Under the pieces are notes generated by a model, which worked only from the letters and a program-made list of their open reading frames with translations, did no database searches and was not told where the DNA came from. Shown in pieces: positions 1 to 11,524 of a stretch of 33,082 nt of DNA; within the stretch, counting starts at the first letter, position 1; each line of letters starts with the position of its first letter. Origin of the DNA: Anaerolineales bacterium (GTDB lineage Bacteria; Chloroflexota; Anaerolineae; Anaerolineales; E44-bin32); the NCBI GenBank assembly GCA_004376895.1, contig SOIH01000224.1, forward strand, positions 1 through 33,082, in the 5' to 3' direction. The translations under genes were made by a program, and so were the position numbers.

Positions 1-63
1 CCATTTTACCCGCAAAATACTGCGCTAATGTGTTTTGCTGGCGAGCGCTGAGGTGGCGGGCGC

Positions 64-72
64 TGGTATAAT
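64..72 (+). promoter_or_regulatory. Extended -10 promoter (TGG-TATAAT) directly upstream of recO
   Basis: TGGTATAAT at 64-72; the recO ATG starts at 79, about 7 nt after the -10. No good -35 at 17 bp. Confidence 0.6.
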
Positions 73-78
73 CGATCT

Positions 79-873
79 ATGCCAGAGCGAGAGCGACTCT
101 ATCGGGCGGAAGGGATCGTGCTGAGCCGAAAAGATTTTGGCGAGGCGGATCGCTTGTTAACCGTCTTCACCCGAGAGTATGGGAAATTAAAACAAATCGC
201 GAAGGGTGTTCGTCGGCCAAAATCGCGCAAAGCCGGTCATCTTGAGCTTTTTACGCGCGTTCAGCTGCTCGCTGCCCGTGGGCGTGAGTTAGATGTCATC
301 ACGCAGGTTGAGGCGATAGAAACCTACCCGCAGTTGAGCAAGGACCTACAGCTTATTGGCCAGGCCTCCTATATTCTGGAATTGGTCAAGCATTTTGCAG
401 TGCAAGGGGAGGTAAACCGCGAGCTCTACCGTCTCCTTGTTGAGACGCTTGGGCGGCTAAACTCGGGTGATCCATCGTCCAAAGTCACCCGTTACTTTGA
501 ACTCCGTCTTCTGGAACTGGCTGGTTATCGTCCCGAGTTGTTTCGCTGTGGTCATTGCCAGTTGGAGATCAGACCAGAGGCGCAATTCTTCTCCTATATC
601 GATGGAGGCGTTCTCTGTCCGAATTGCGGTCGGGAGCAGAAGGGTGTTCGCCCAATCACGCTGGCAGCTTTGAAGGTTATGCGTCACTATCAACGGAACC
701 CTTTTTCGATCGCCTCAACTGCCCGGATTCAAATAAAGGTTCATCAAGAACTGGATCACCTGATGGAAGGCTTTTTCATTTATCTCACAGAACACAAGCT
801 GAATTCACCGCGTTTTCTGCGACGAATTAACCAGAATTCCATCATAACCCTGGAAGAAGACAAGATCGCGTAG
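79..873 (+). CDS. recO: DNA repair protein RecO
   Basis: 264 aa; N-terminal OB fold ([42 protein letters not shown]) and zinc motif CGHC...CPNCG, typical of RecO. Confidence 0.95.
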   Translation: MPERERLYRAEGIVLSRKDFGEADRLLTVFTREYGKLKQIAKGVRRPKSRKAGHLELFTRVQLLAARGRELDVITQVEAIETYPQLSKDLQLIGQASYILELVKHFAVQGEVNRELYRLLVETLGRLNSGDPSSKVTRYFELRLLELAGYRPELFRCGHCQLEIRPEAQFFSYIDGGVLCPNCGREQKGVRPITLAALKVMRHYQRNPFSIASTARIQIKVHQELDHLMEGFFIYLTEHKLNSPRFLRRINQNSIITLEEDKIA

Positions 874-886
874 GAGAGGAAATATT

Positions 887-3883
887 TTGACCAATCAATC
901 CAAAACAACGCTGCAGGAAGTAATTATGAAGCTGCAGGAATTCTGGGCCGACCAAGGATGCATTATTTGGCAGCCATACCATACCGAGGTTGGCGCCGGC
1001 ACGATGAACCCTGCCACTTTTTTACGCGTCCTCGGACCTGAGGATTGGTGGGTTGCATACGTAGAACCATCGATTCGCCCCACAGACAGCCGCTATGGAG
1101 AAAATCCAAATAGGTGGGGGCATTACTATCAATTCCAGGTCATCCTGAAACCGGATCCGGGGAATCCACAAGAGCGATACCTTGACTCACTCATCGCTTT
1201 GGGCATCGACCCGGCCAAACACGATATCCGTTTTGTCGAAGATAATTGGGAGCAGCCAGCGCTCGGCGCCTGGGGACTGGGCTGGGAAGTCTGGATGGAC
1301 GGACAGGAAATCACACAGTATACGTACTTCCAGCAAGCTGGAGGGAAGACTCTCGACCCGGTCTCTGTGGAAATCACATATGGTCTTGAACGGATCGTGT
1401 TGGCGCTCCAATCGATTGAGAGTTTCATTGACATACAGTGGAATGAGCATCTGACTTATGGCGATATCCTCCTTCAACCTGAGCGCGAGTACAGCCGCTA
1501 CAATTATGAAGTTGCCGATGTCGAGCGGTTACGAACGATGTACGATGAGTTCGAAGCGGAGGCGAACGCATGCCTTGATGCGGGTTTGGTTTTCCCCGCC
1601 CACGATTACATCTTGAAGTGTTCACATACCTTTAATCTGCTGGACGGGCGCGGGGCGGTCGGTGTGACCGAGCGTGCGGCACTCTTCGGACGTATGCGAG
1701 AGCTCGCTCGACGCGTGACAGATCGCTACCTCGAAGAGCGGGAGAGCGCCGGCTTCCCTTGGCGATCTCGTTGGCAGGTTGCACTTCCTGAAGTTCCCTC
1801 AGTCGAACCAAGCACAGCGCCGTCTGAGCCCGCACCATTTCTTCTCGAGATCGGCACCGAGGAGCTCCCAGCAAACGATCTGGCATCAGCTCTCTCTCAG
1901 CTAGAACAGGGTTCCAGGAAGATGCTCGAAGAGAGCCGTTTGCATTATCAGAATCTCAAGGTGCTTGGGACGCCACGTCGGCTGGTGCTCTATGTTGAGG
2001 GTCTGGCACCGGCTCAGGAGGAGCGAACCACACTCGAGAAAGGACCACCTGTTGATCGGGCTTTCGATGCTGAGGGGAAGCCGACGAAAGCCGCGCAGGG
2101 CTTCGCGCGCAGCAAGGGCGTCAGCCTGGATGCGCTTAAGCGAGAGGAAATTGATGGGGGCGTCTATGTTGTTGCAGAGGTGCAACAAATGGGTGAACCC
2201 GCCGATCAGGTTCTCGGTGAGAAGATCCCTGACCTTATCGATGGCATTCGATTTGAGAAATCCATGCGTTGGAATCAAACCCAGGTGGCGTTCTCTAGGC
2301 CCATCCGCTGGCTGCTGGCGCTGCATGGTGAACATGTTGTGCCCTGTGAGTACGCTGATTTGTCGACAGGCAGAACGACACGTCTGCTACGCTTCCAGGC
2401 GACAGAAAGTACAACGATTCAAGATGCTGCGGATTACTTGCGGGTCATGAATGAGGGTGGAATTCTGCTCGATGTAGATGAGCGCAGGCACCGTATCCAG
2501 AAGGAGATAACACGTCTGGCACAAGAAGTGGGTGGCGAAATCGTCGACGCCCCCAATCTCCTAGCTGAGGTGACGAATCTCGTTGAAATGCCGACCGCAT
2601 TCCGCGGCGAATTCGATAAAGAATTCCTGGAGCTGCCGCGGGAAGTGCTCATCTCCGTAATGAAGAAACATCAGCGATATTTTCCGATTGAGAAAAAGGG
2701 CACATTGCTGCCCTACTTTATCAGTGTGCGCAACGGTGGTGAGGCGCACCTGAATACCGTTACTAAAGGGAACGAGAATGTCATCCGAGCTCGTTTCGCC
2801 GATGCAGCGTACTTCGTGAAGAAAGACCTCACGCTTCCGCTAGAATCCTATTTGCCAAAACTGAGTACCCTGACCTTCGAATCGAGCTTGGGGTCGATGC
2901 TGGATAAAGTCTCGCGCATCGAAAAACTGACGGCTACTGTTGGCGAGATGCTGGGGCTCGACAAAAAAGCGATCGCTGTCGCTCAGCGAGCGGCGCATCT
3001 GTGCAAAGCGGATCTTGCTACGCAGATGGTGATTGAAATGACAGCGCTACAAGGCGAGATCGGACGGGTGTATGCTCTCGAAAGCGGTGAACCTGAGGGA
3101 GTCGCCGACGCGATTCTGGAACATTACCTGCCACGCTCTGCTAAAGACCGCCTTCCGGAGACGGATGCGGGGCTCGCAGTCGGGTTGGCGGATCGCCTTG
3201 ATACACTCATTGGACTAATCGCAGCCGGATACAAACCAACGGGGGCGCGGGATCCATTTGCCCTGCGTCGTACAGCAATTGGTCTAGTCCATGTGTTGAT
3301 TGTGCGTAATATCTCGATGGATCTGCGTGTTGCAATCGACGCCGCTAAGGAGCATTTGCCCATCCAAGCGTCGGAAGATACTGTCCAGGAATGCCTAGAA
3401 TTCATTACGACACGGTTACAAGCCCATCTGCTTGCAGAGGGGAAGCCGCACGACGCGATCGAGGCAGTCCTGGCGGAACAGGCCTATGATCCCACCCATG
3501 CGGCAGGTGCGGTGGAAAAGCTGAAGGGCTGGCGGGAGCGAGATGATTGGCCTGAGATGCTGCAAGCTTATGCGCGTTGTGCTCGCATAACTCGCGGCGA
3601 AGAAGAAATATTTACCGTCCGCCCAGAAATACTTGAAGAGGATGCAGAGAAGGAACTCTTCGCGGCGGTTCTCGGTGCTGAACGTGTTGATCGAAAGGTG
3701 GGATCAATCGACGATTTCTTCACGATGTTTCAATCGCTTGTCCCGGTCATAACGCGTTACTTTGACGATGTTCTCGTCATGGCCGAAGAGCCAGAGCTTC
3801 GTAGTAACCGGTTGGGCACGATCCAACGCGTTGTGAAGTTGGCACATAATGTGCTGGATCTCTCCAGATTGGAAGGCTTTTAG
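887..3883 (+). CDS. glyQS: Glycine--tRNA ligase, fused alpha and beta subunits (GlyQ-GlyS)
   Basis: 998 aa, TTG start. N-terminal GlyQ ([61 protein letters not shown]) joined by a P/S-rich linker to GlyS ([15 protein letters not shown]...GPPVDRAFD...KHQRYFP). Confidence 0.95.
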   Translation: MTNQSKTTLQEVIMKLQEFWADQGCIIWQPYHTEVGAGTMNPATFLRVLGPEDWWVAYVEPSIRPTDSRYGENPNRWGHYYQFQVILKPDPGNPQERYLDSLIALGIDPAKHDIRFVEDNWEQPALGAWGLGWEVWMDGQEITQYTYFQQAGGKTLDPVSVEITYGLERIVLALQSIESFIDIQWNEHLTYGDILLQPEREYSRYNYEVADVERLRTMYDEFEAEANACLDAGLVFPAHDYILKCSHTFNLLDGRGAVGVTERAALFGRMRELARRVTDRYLEERESAGFPWRSRWQVALPEVPSVEPSTAPSEPAPFLLEIGTEELPANDLASALSQLEQGSRKMLEESRLHYQNLKVLGTPRRLVLYVEGLAPAQEERTTLEKGPPVDRAFDAEGKPTKAAQGFARSKGVSLDALKREEIDGGVYVVAEVQQMGEPADQVLGEKIPDLIDGIRFEKSMRWNQTQVAFSRPIRWLLALHGEHVVPCEYADLSTGRTTRLLRFQATESTTIQDAADYLRVMNEGGILLDVDERRHRIQKEITRLAQEVGGEIVDAPNLLAEVTNLVEMPTAFRGEFDKEFLELPREVLISVMKKHQRYFPIEKKGTLLPYFISVRNGGEAHLNTVTKGNENVIRARFADAAYFVKKDLTLPLESYLPKLSTLTFESSLGSMLDKVSRIEKLTATVGEMLGLDKKAIAVAQRAAHLCKADLATQMVIEMTALQGEIGRVYALESGEPEGVADAILEHYLPRSAKDRLPETDAGLAVGLADRLDTLIGLIAAGYKPTGARDPFALRRTAIGLVHVLIVRNISMDLRVAIDAAKEHLPIQASEDTVQECLEFITTRLQAHLLAEGKPHDAIEAVLAEQAYDPTHAAGAVEKLKGWRERDDWPEMLQAYARCARITRGEEEIFTVRPEILEEDAEKELFAAVLGAERVDRKVGSIDDFFTMFQSLVPVITRYFDDVLVMAEEPELRSNRLGTIQRVVKLAHNVLDLSRLEGF

Positions 3884-3924
3884 CGGATTTCGTTTGAAGC
3901 AGGCAAACAGATCTCAGCCCATCG

Positions 3925-3943
3925 GCCTCAAAGGGTTTGAGGC
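3925..3943. other. Perfect 8-bp hairpin downstream of glyQS
   Basis: GCCTCAAA-GGG-TTTGAGGC; no following T tract, so it is not called a terminator. Confidence 0.4.
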
Positions 3944-4084
3944 GGGAAGATGTGAACCTCCTGCGCATGCTCCCGGTAAAAATTTTTGAGAATGAGGTCC
4001 TGTTGTCAATGGTTTCTCTGAAAGTTTAGATTCTAGGGTGAGCTGACCCCCTGGATGCCCCATACTGGGGTTGGGGATAATGCA

Positions 4085-4113
4085 TTGCTCACTACAAATG
4101 ACGCGGCTATAAT
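4085..4113 (+). promoter_or_regulatory. Promoter upstream of dnaG-rpoD / structured leader
   Basis: TTGCTC (4085-4090), 17-bp spacer, TATAAT (4108-4113). Confidence 0.65.
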
Positions 4114-4119
4114 CGTCTG

Positions 4120-4260
4120 TCGCGGGCGTTAGCGCTGTCTCTCAAGGAATGGGCTACCCTCCACACGGGTTTAAGTCATGCATTTCGCAGCGGAGGGGAT
4201 GTCCCTTTAATCCATCTCACCATTCAATCATTCCAGCGTCATCGAAAAGAGACAGATCTG
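4120..4260 (+). ncRNA. Candidate structured RNA or long 5' leader between glyQS and dnaG
   Basis: Starts near the predicted TSS; nested long-range pairings CTGTCTCT(4135-4142)/AGAGACAG(4248-4255), GGAATG(4146-4151)/CATTCC(4229-4234), CCCTCC(4157-4162)/GGAGGG(4192-4197). Confidence 0.35.
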
Positions 4261-4351
4261 GCAAGTCGGAACATTCAAGAAGCCATTCACGTTTAGTTTG
4301 GGTGAGGTCGGTTGGAATGCCCTCATTAGATGCAATGGGAACTAGAGGCTG

Positions 4352-6283
4352 ATGGGCGTTATCGACGAAGTCAAAGATCGCATCGATATCGTCGACCTGG
4401 TCGGCGAATCGGTAAAACTCAGGAAGTCCGGGAAGAATTACACGGGCTTTTGCCCATTCCATCCTAATAAACGGACTCCTGCGTTTGCCGTCTTTCCAGA
4501 TAGTGGGACATGGCGGTGTTTCGGCGCATGCAGCGAGGGTGGCGATATATTCAGTTATGTAATGAAGAAAGAGGGCTGGGACTTCTCCGAGACCTTGGCC
4601 TATCTCGCCGAGCGTGCAGGCGTAGAGCTAGTACCACACACACCGGAGCAAGAGGCGGAGGATGAAAGTCGCCAGAGATTGCATGAACTGCTCGACGCAA
4701 CGGTCACCTTTTTCCGTCACCAAATGTTTTCGACAGCCGCAGGAGAACCCGCCCACGCCTATCTTCGTGATCGTGGCATAAGTGATGCAACACTGGAGAC
4801 GTTTGAGGTTGGGTATGCGCCCGATTCTTGGGACGTGACAATGAAGCATCTCATCGAACGGGGTTTCCAGGAACGCGACCTTGTGGATGCAGGAGTAGTT
4901 TCTGAACGTGAATCGGGTGGTCTTTTCGACCGCTTTAGAAATCGAGTCATGTTCCCGATACGCGATGTGCGTGGCCGCATGGCGGGCTTTGGTGCGAGGG
5001 TTCTTGATCCCGAAGCTATTCCCAAGTATCTGAACTCACCGCAAACCTCGATCTTCGATAAAGGACGGCTCCTGTATGGGCTGGATAAATCCCGACAGGA
5101 TATCCGGAAGCTGGATCAGGCGGTCATTGTTGAGGGTTACATGGATGTCATCGGATTGCATCAAGCCGGTTTTTGTAACGCGGTATCTCCAATGGGCACG
5201 GCGCTCACAGAGAGCCAACTTCGCTTATTGAAGCGTTACAGCCGGCGGATTGTCCTGGCACTGGATGCTGATACGGCTGGAAGCCAGGCAACTTTACGCG
5301 GTCTGGATATCGCTCGTGAGACGCTCGATCGGGAAGCCGATCCGGTTTTTAATGCTCGGGGGTTGGTCCGTCACGAAGGCCGGCTGGATGCGGATCTGCG
5401 GATTGTCACCCTGCCGCAGGGTTTGGATCCGGACGAGGTCGTTTTAGACAATCCAGAAGCCTGGACGGGACTGCTTGAAGGTGCGCAGACGATTGTGAAT
5501 TACGTGCTCGATGTTGCGACTGCAGCGCGCGATATTGAAGATCCCAAAGCGAAAGCAGAGATCGCCCGCCAAGTACTGCCACTGATCGAAGATGTTGCCG
5601 ATCCTGTCGAGCGGGAAGTGTATCGTCAAAACCTCGCTCGACGGTTGAAAGTGGACGAACGTGCGTTGCTCCAGTGGCGAAAAACGAAACCCCGACGCAG
5701 CCGGCGTCCACCTCAGGTTGTGAGTGAAGCAGAGGAGAAACCCACTGGTTTCTCTCCTTCAAGTGCGGTAGAAAGCTTCTGCCTGGCTGTGCTGTTAGAT
5801 CACCCCGAACTGCTTTATCGTGTAGACCGGGAATTCCAGGCGTTGGAGATCGAACGTTCATCGAATCAGGATTTTTCGAGCACCGAGTACCAGATGATTT
5901 TTAAAGTAATTCGCTCTGCACTTGGTCAGCATGAAGAAGAGCCGGTTCACTATTGGCAGAATAATCTCGAGCCTCAACTGTATTCCATAGCGGAGACGTT
6001 GATAGATGAGTTTGGTAATATTGATATCCTACAACAGAAGGTCATAAATGAAGTGATTGCCAACTTCTTTCGTTTACGCAAGCGGTGGCTTGAATCAGAA
6101 CTCACGCATATAAGATTCCAGCTTGAAACCTTGCAGGAGCAGTCGCCATCGGAAGATGCTGACCAACGGGAGCAAATTTGGCAGCTTACCCGAGCGGTCC
6201 AGCGCTTGGCAGATATTGAGAGGCGTTTGGATCGTGTGCTTTCACGTCATGGCGGACCGATTTCAACTACAGCTGTCCTTTAG
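4352..6283 (+). CDS. dnaG: DNA primase
   Basis: 643 aa; CHC2-type zinc finger (CPFHPNKRTPAFAVFPDSGTWRCFGACSEGGD), TOPRIM (VIVEGYMDVIGLHQAG; ALDADTAG). Confidence 0.96.
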   Translation: MGVIDEVKDRIDIVDLVGESVKLRKSGKNYTGFCPFHPNKRTPAFAVFPDSGTWRCFGACSEGGDIFSYVMKKEGWDFSETLAYLAERAGVELVPHTPEQEAEDESRQRLHELLDATVTFFRHQMFSTAAGEPAHAYLRDRGISDATLETFEVGYAPDSWDVTMKHLIERGFQERDLVDAGVVSERESGGLFDRFRNRVMFPIRDVRGRMAGFGARVLDPEAIPKYLNSPQTSIFDKGRLLYGLDKSRQDIRKLDQAVIVEGYMDVIGLHQAGFCNAVSPMGTALTESQLRLLKRYSRRIVLALDADTAGSQATLRGLDIARETLDREADPVFNARGLVRHEGRLDADLRIVTLPQGLDPDEVVLDNPEAWTGLLEGAQTIVNYVLDVATAARDIEDPKAKAEIARQVLPLIEDVADPVEREVYRQNLARRLKVDERALLQWRKTKPRRSRRPPQVVSEAEEKPTGFSPSSAVESFCLAVLLDHPELLYRVDREFQALEIERSSNQDFSSTEYQMIFKVIRSALGQHEEEPVHYWQNNLEPQLYSIAETLIDEFGNIDILQQKVINEVIANFFRLRKRWLESELTHIRFQLETLQEQSPSEDADQREQIWQLTRAVQRLADIERRLDRVLSRHGGPISTTAVL

Positions 6284-6295
6284 AGGTTAAGCCGA

Positions 6296-7870
<1,575 letters not shown>

Positions 7871-7906
7871 AGCTTTTTATAGGATCGCATATCTTTTATT
7901 AAACAA

Positions 7907-7946
7907 AAACCTCCCGCAGCTCTAGACCTGCGGGAGGTTTATATTA
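7907..7946 (+). terminator. Rho-independent terminator after rpoD
   Basis: 13-bp perfect stem AAACCTCCCGCAG (7907-7919)/CTGCGGGAGGTTT (7928-7940), 8-nt loop. Confidence 0.85.
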
Positions 7947-8042
7947 TCCAACATGCGGGACTTCTAGGATGCGTTTGAATCTATCTCAGTCGTACTCCCG
8001 AAGTCTCTAAGAATGAAGGAGCATGAGGTTTTCGGGAGCTAA

Positions 8043-8060
8043 TTGTGCAATCTGTCACAA
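8043..8060. promoter_or_regulatory. Candidate operator TTGTG-N8-CACAA (Rex-like or CRP/FNR-like) upstream of nuoA
   Basis: TTGTGCAATCTGTCACAA; two mismatches from the Rex consensus TTGTGAANNNNTTCACAA, and also fits TGTGn-N6-TCACA. Confidence 0.45.
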
Positions 8061-8097
8061 AGTTTGATGTCAGATTTCCTCCGATACCCCCTCCGAT

Positions 8098-8126
8098 TTG
8101 TTCCGCCTATGCCCTTGTGATAGAAT
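8098..8126 (+). promoter_or_regulatory. Promoter for the nuo operon
   Basis: TTGTTC (8098-8103), 17-bp spacer, TAGAAT (8121-8126); nuoA ATG at 8191. Confidence 0.55.
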
Positions 8127-8190
8127 GTGCATGTTGTGCCGGTTTGGATGTTTTCGAGCCGGTCACAAATTCGTTTCCCCTGAGGGCTGG

Positions 8191-8547
8191 ATGCCTGGTG
8201 AATATCTCCCCATCGCTGTTCTTATCATCCTGGCGACCGGCCTGGCTTTTTTAGTTGTTATCCTCGGTCATCTCTTCGGACCACGACGACCAAACCCTAT
8301 AAAAGCAGAACCCTACGAATCAGGAATGCGACCTTACGGCCCAGGCCGACGACGCGTCTCGGTCCATTTTTACCTGATCGCGGTCCTTTTTATTCTCTTC
8401 GATATTGAAATTGTGTTCCTTCTGCCCTGGGCAGTAGTGCTCCGTGAAATCAAGATGGTTGGTTTGATCGAGATGGCTGTCTTCATGCTGGTACTGTTGG
8501 TTGGTTTGATCTACGCTTGGAAAACGGGAGCGTTGGAATGGGAATAG
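8191..8547 (+). CDS. nuoA: NADH-quinone oxidoreductase subunit A
   Basis: [20 protein letters not shown]...[44 protein letters not shown]. Start placed at ATG 8191 rather than the ORF-track start 8098, whose extra N-terminus is Cys-rich and not NuoA-like. Confidence 0.95.
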   Translation: MPGEYLPIAVLIILATGLAFLVVILGHLFGPRRPNPIKAEPYESGMRPYGPGRRRVSVHFYLIAVLFILFDIEIVFLLPWAVVLREIKMVGLIEMAVFMLVLLVGLIYAWKTGALEWE

Positions 8548-9020
8548 AGACCAAGCTAGGTAATTTAGGGTTTGTTACGACAACGCTCGAGAAAGTGGTG
8601 AACTGGAGCCGGGTACGGGCGATGTGGCCGGTGTTGTTCGGCTTAGCCTGCTGTGCGATCGAGATGATGGTTGCACAATCCTCGGATTATGATATGAGCC
8701 GCTTCGGGATGGAATTAATGCGCGCCAGCCCGCGGCAGAGCGATTTGATGATCGTTGCCGGTCGGCTCACGCGCAAGATGGCTCCGGTTCTTCGCCGGAT
8801 CTACGATCAAATGCCGGAACCGAAGTATGTCATAGCTTTGGGTGATTGCAGCTCGTGCGGGGGCATTTTTAATAATTACGCTATCGTCCCTGGCGTGGAT
8901 GAGATTGTCCCGGTTGATGTTTATGTCGCCGGATGCCCACCTCGCCCGGAAGCGTTGATTCACGGCATCCTCACTCTTTACGATAAGGTTGAGAACCAGA
9001 AAGTTAAGGATTGGGCTTGA
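8538..9020 (+). CDS. nuoB: NADH-quinone oxidoreductase subunit B
   Basis: [41 protein letters not shown] 8538 overlaps the nuoA stop. Confidence 0.95.
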   Translation: MGIETKLGNLGFVTTTLEKVVNWSRVRAMWPVLFGLACCAIEMMVAQSSDYDMSRFGMELMRASPRQSDLMIVAGRLTRKMAPVLRRIYDQMPEPKYVIALGDCSSCGGIFNNYAIVPGVDEIVPVDVYVAGCPPRPEALIHGILTLYDKVENQKVKDWA

Positions 9021-9119
9021 TCGTCGGTGATGTTCACCGATCGAAGGGCTGCTCTGCTTGGACACTAGTTTATTCGTGCCTGTCCGAACCGGTACCGATC
9101 AAACAGAGGTAGTTTACGA

Positions 9120-9641
9120 ATGACTGTCGTTGAAAAAGCCGTAGCGAAATTGAAGCGAGAGCTTGGTGAAAGCATCACGGTTGATGAGCCATTCCGGGGA
9201 CAAACTTCAATGACTCTGGATCGCGAAGTTATCGTTACCGCATGCCAGATGCTGCGAGATGATCCCGATCTGGATTTCAACTTTCTCGCAGCGCTAACGG
9301 CCGTGGATTACTGGCCTTCCGAACCTCGTTTTAAGATTGTCTATCAACTATATAGTTTGGCGAATAAGGAATTCATCGGCCTTCGTGTTCTACTAAGCGG
9401 TGAATCACCCGAAATCTCAACTATAGAAAACATCTACCCGAATGCGAATTGGCATGAGCGCGAAGTTTTCGATATGTTCGGCGTGACGTTTAAGGATCAT
9501 TCCGATCAACGCCGCATCATCATGCCTTACGACTGGGAGGGACATCCTCTGCGCAAAGATTATCCACTTGGTTATGAGGAGGTCCAGTTCACCTTTAATT
9601 TCGACGAGATTGATAAACGCAAACCGTATGCGAAAGAATAG
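9120..9641 (+). CDS. nuoC: NADH-quinone oxidoreductase subunit C
   Basis: PNANWHEREVFDMFGVTFKDHSDQRRIIMPYDWEGHPLRKDYPL is the NuoC signature. Confidence 0.95.
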   Translation: MTVVEKAVAKLKRELGESITVDEPFRGQTSMTLDREVIVTACQMLRDDPDLDFNFLAALTAVDYWPSEPRFKIVYQLYSLANKEFIGLRVLLSGESPEISTIENIYPNANWHEREVFDMFGVTFKDHSDQRRIIMPYDWEGHPLRKDYPLGYEEVQFTFNFDEIDKRKPYAKE

Positions 9642-9671
9642 CCGGGAGCCCTCAATACGAGGATCGTAGGA

Positions 9672-10904
9672 ATGTCGGAACAGAACGTAGAGATCACAGT
9701 AGACGAACTTCGGCACCTAGTCTCAGACCGGGCGCTAGAAGGCGAGACCATGCTGCTGAACATGGGACCCCAGCATCCCAGCACTCATGGGGTATTGCGG
9801 CTCCTGTTAGAGCTCGATGGTGAGCGTATCGTCTCTTGTGTCCCTGATATTGGGTTTCTGCATACGGGGATTGAAAAGAACATGGAAGCCAAAGCGTACG
9901 AAAAAGTTTTGGTGATGACTGATCGCATGGATTATCTCAATAACCTGGGCAATAACCTGTGCTACTGCCTGGCAGTTGAGAAGCTGGTCGATCTGGATGT
10001 CCCTGAACGGGCGATGGCGATCCGGGTCCTGCTCGTCGAACTGCAGCGCATCGCCTCACACCTCGTTTTCCTGGCGACACATGGCCTCGATACGGGCGCG
10101 ATGTCTATATTCCTGTACTGCTTCCGCGAGCGTGAGGTCATCCTGGATATTTTTGAGATGTGTTCTGGAGCGAGGATGATGACCTCCTTCTTCAGACCTG
10201 GTGGTCTATGGCGGGATGTCCCCGATGGGTTTGAGGAGACGGTGCGTTCTTTCATTGAATACTTCCCGAAGCGGATCAAGCAGTATGAAGATCTTCTAAC
10301 CAAGAATCCGATTTATACCCATCGAACGAAGGGAATTGGCGCCATCTCCAGTGAAGAGGCGCTTAAGTGGGGGCTGACAGGACCTCAATTGCGAGCGACT
10401 GGATTGGCGTGGGATTTGAGAAAATCGAACCCCTATAGCGGATATGAGCGCTATGATTTTGATATCCCTGTCGGGGTAAATGGAGATACATACGACCGTT
10501 ATACCGTCCGTATCGGCGAGATGCGCCAATCGCTGCGGATTGTCGAACAGGCTCTGGATACTCTCCCAGGTGGACCTGTTCGCAGTGACAATCGTAAGTT
10601 CGTGCCTCCGCCGCGGTCCGAATTAAGCCACAGTATGGAAGCTGTTATCCATCATTTCAAATTGTGGACTGAGGGCTTTTCCGCACCCAAAGGATCTGTT
10701 TTCGTCGCCATAGAATCTGCGCGCGGGGAGTTGGGGTGCTACCTGGAAGGGGACGGCGGACCGAAGCCCTACCGAGTGCATTTCCGAACGCCGAGTTTTG
10801 CGACCCTGCAAACGCTGCCAATGCTCTGTAAGGATCACCTTGTTGCAGATGTTGTTGCAATCATCAGCAGTCTCGACCCGGTGTTAGGAGATTCAGATCG
10901 GTAA
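9672..10904 (+). CDS. nuoD: NADH-quinone oxidoreductase subunit D
   Basis: LNMGPQHPSTHGVLRLLLELDGE; TLPMLCKDHLVADVVAIISSLDPVLGDSDR. Confidence 0.96.
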   Translation: MSEQNVEITVDELRHLVSDRALEGETMLLNMGPQHPSTHGVLRLLLELDGERIVSCVPDIGFLHTGIEKNMEAKAYEKVLVMTDRMDYLNNLGNNLCYCLAVEKLVDLDVPERAMAIRVLLVELQRIASHLVFLATHGLDTGAMSIFLYCFREREVILDIFEMCSGARMMTSFFRPGGLWRDVPDGFEETVRSFIEYFPKRIKQYEDLLTKNPIYTHRTKGIGAISSEEALKWGLTGPQLRATGLAWDLRKSNPYSGYERYDFDIPVGVNGDTYDRYTVRIGEMRQSLRIVEQALDTLPGGPVRSDNRKFVPPPRSELSHSMEAVIHHFKLWTEGFSAPKGSVFVAIESARGELGCYLEGDGGPKPYRVHFRTPSFATLQTLPMLCKDHLVADVVAIISSLDPVLGDSDR

Positions 10905-11023
10905 AAGGTGGATCAAAACGAAAGACGCAACTATCTTGCGCGTCTGAAAACACACAACTGACTTGAATGGATTTGAAGAGCCGATACCATGAGTGAAGCT
11001 ATTGCGAATCAGGAGCTCATGCA

Positions 11024-11524
11024 TTGCTGGTAAATAAGTACCCCAAAGAGATCGATCGAATTCTCGACAAATTCCCGCCGGAGCGGAAGCGCGCAGCAGC
11101 GCTGCCGCTGCTCTACCTTGCGCAGCGGGAATACGGCCATGTTTCAAAGGAAGCGATTCGAGAAGTCGCCGGTATCTTGGATGTCGATCCAACACAGGTC
11201 GGAGGCCTTGTTGGCTTTTATTCACTCCTCCACGCCAAGCCCGGTGGGAAATATCGCATTCAGGTTTGTACGGATCTCCCTTGTGCATTGCGCGGCGCGG
11301 AGGAATTCGCTGAGGAGTTATGCGATAACCTGCGGATTAAAATGGGCGAGACGACAGAAGATGGTTTGATCACGGTCGAAGAAGTCAAGTGCCTGGCCGG
11401 TTGTGATAAAGCACCGATGTTTCAACTTCAGGCGCCGGATGGAATCAATTACTTTGAAAACCAAGATCTCGAATCGGCCCTGGAACTGATCGAGGAACTT
11501 CGACAGAGGGGTGACGATGCCTGA
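11024..11524 (+). CDS. nuoE: NADH-quinone oxidoreductase subunit E (24 kDa, [2Fe-2S])
   Basis: LPLLYLAQREYGHVS...GLVGFYSLLHAKPGGKYRIQVCTDLPCALRGAEE...VKCLAGCDKAP. TTG start with AGGAG at 11011-11015; see the finding on the start region. Confidence 0.92.
   Translation: MLVNKYPKEIDRILDKFPPERKRAAALPLLYLAQREYGHVSKEAIREVAGILDVDPTQVGGLVGFYSLLHAKPGGKYRIQVCTDLPCALRGAEEFAEELCDNLRIKMGETTEDGLITVEEVKCLAGCDKAPMFQLQAPDGINYFENQDLESALELIEELRQRGDDA

Noticed and set aside
8098-8190. N-terminal extension of the NuoA ORF (MFRLCPCDRMCMLCRFGCF...)
   Set aside because: Overlaps the predicted promoter; the Cys-rich stretch is unlike NuoA, and ATG 8191 gives the normal length.
9024-9040. Hairpin TCGGTGA-TGT-TCACCGA just after the nuoB stop
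   Set aside because: Short, no T tract, inside an operon; at most an mRNA-stability element, no strong claim possible.
10923-10945. Hairpin AGACGCAA...TTGCGCGTCT between nuoD and nuoE
   Set aside because: Not followed by a T tract; no evidence of termination or regulation.
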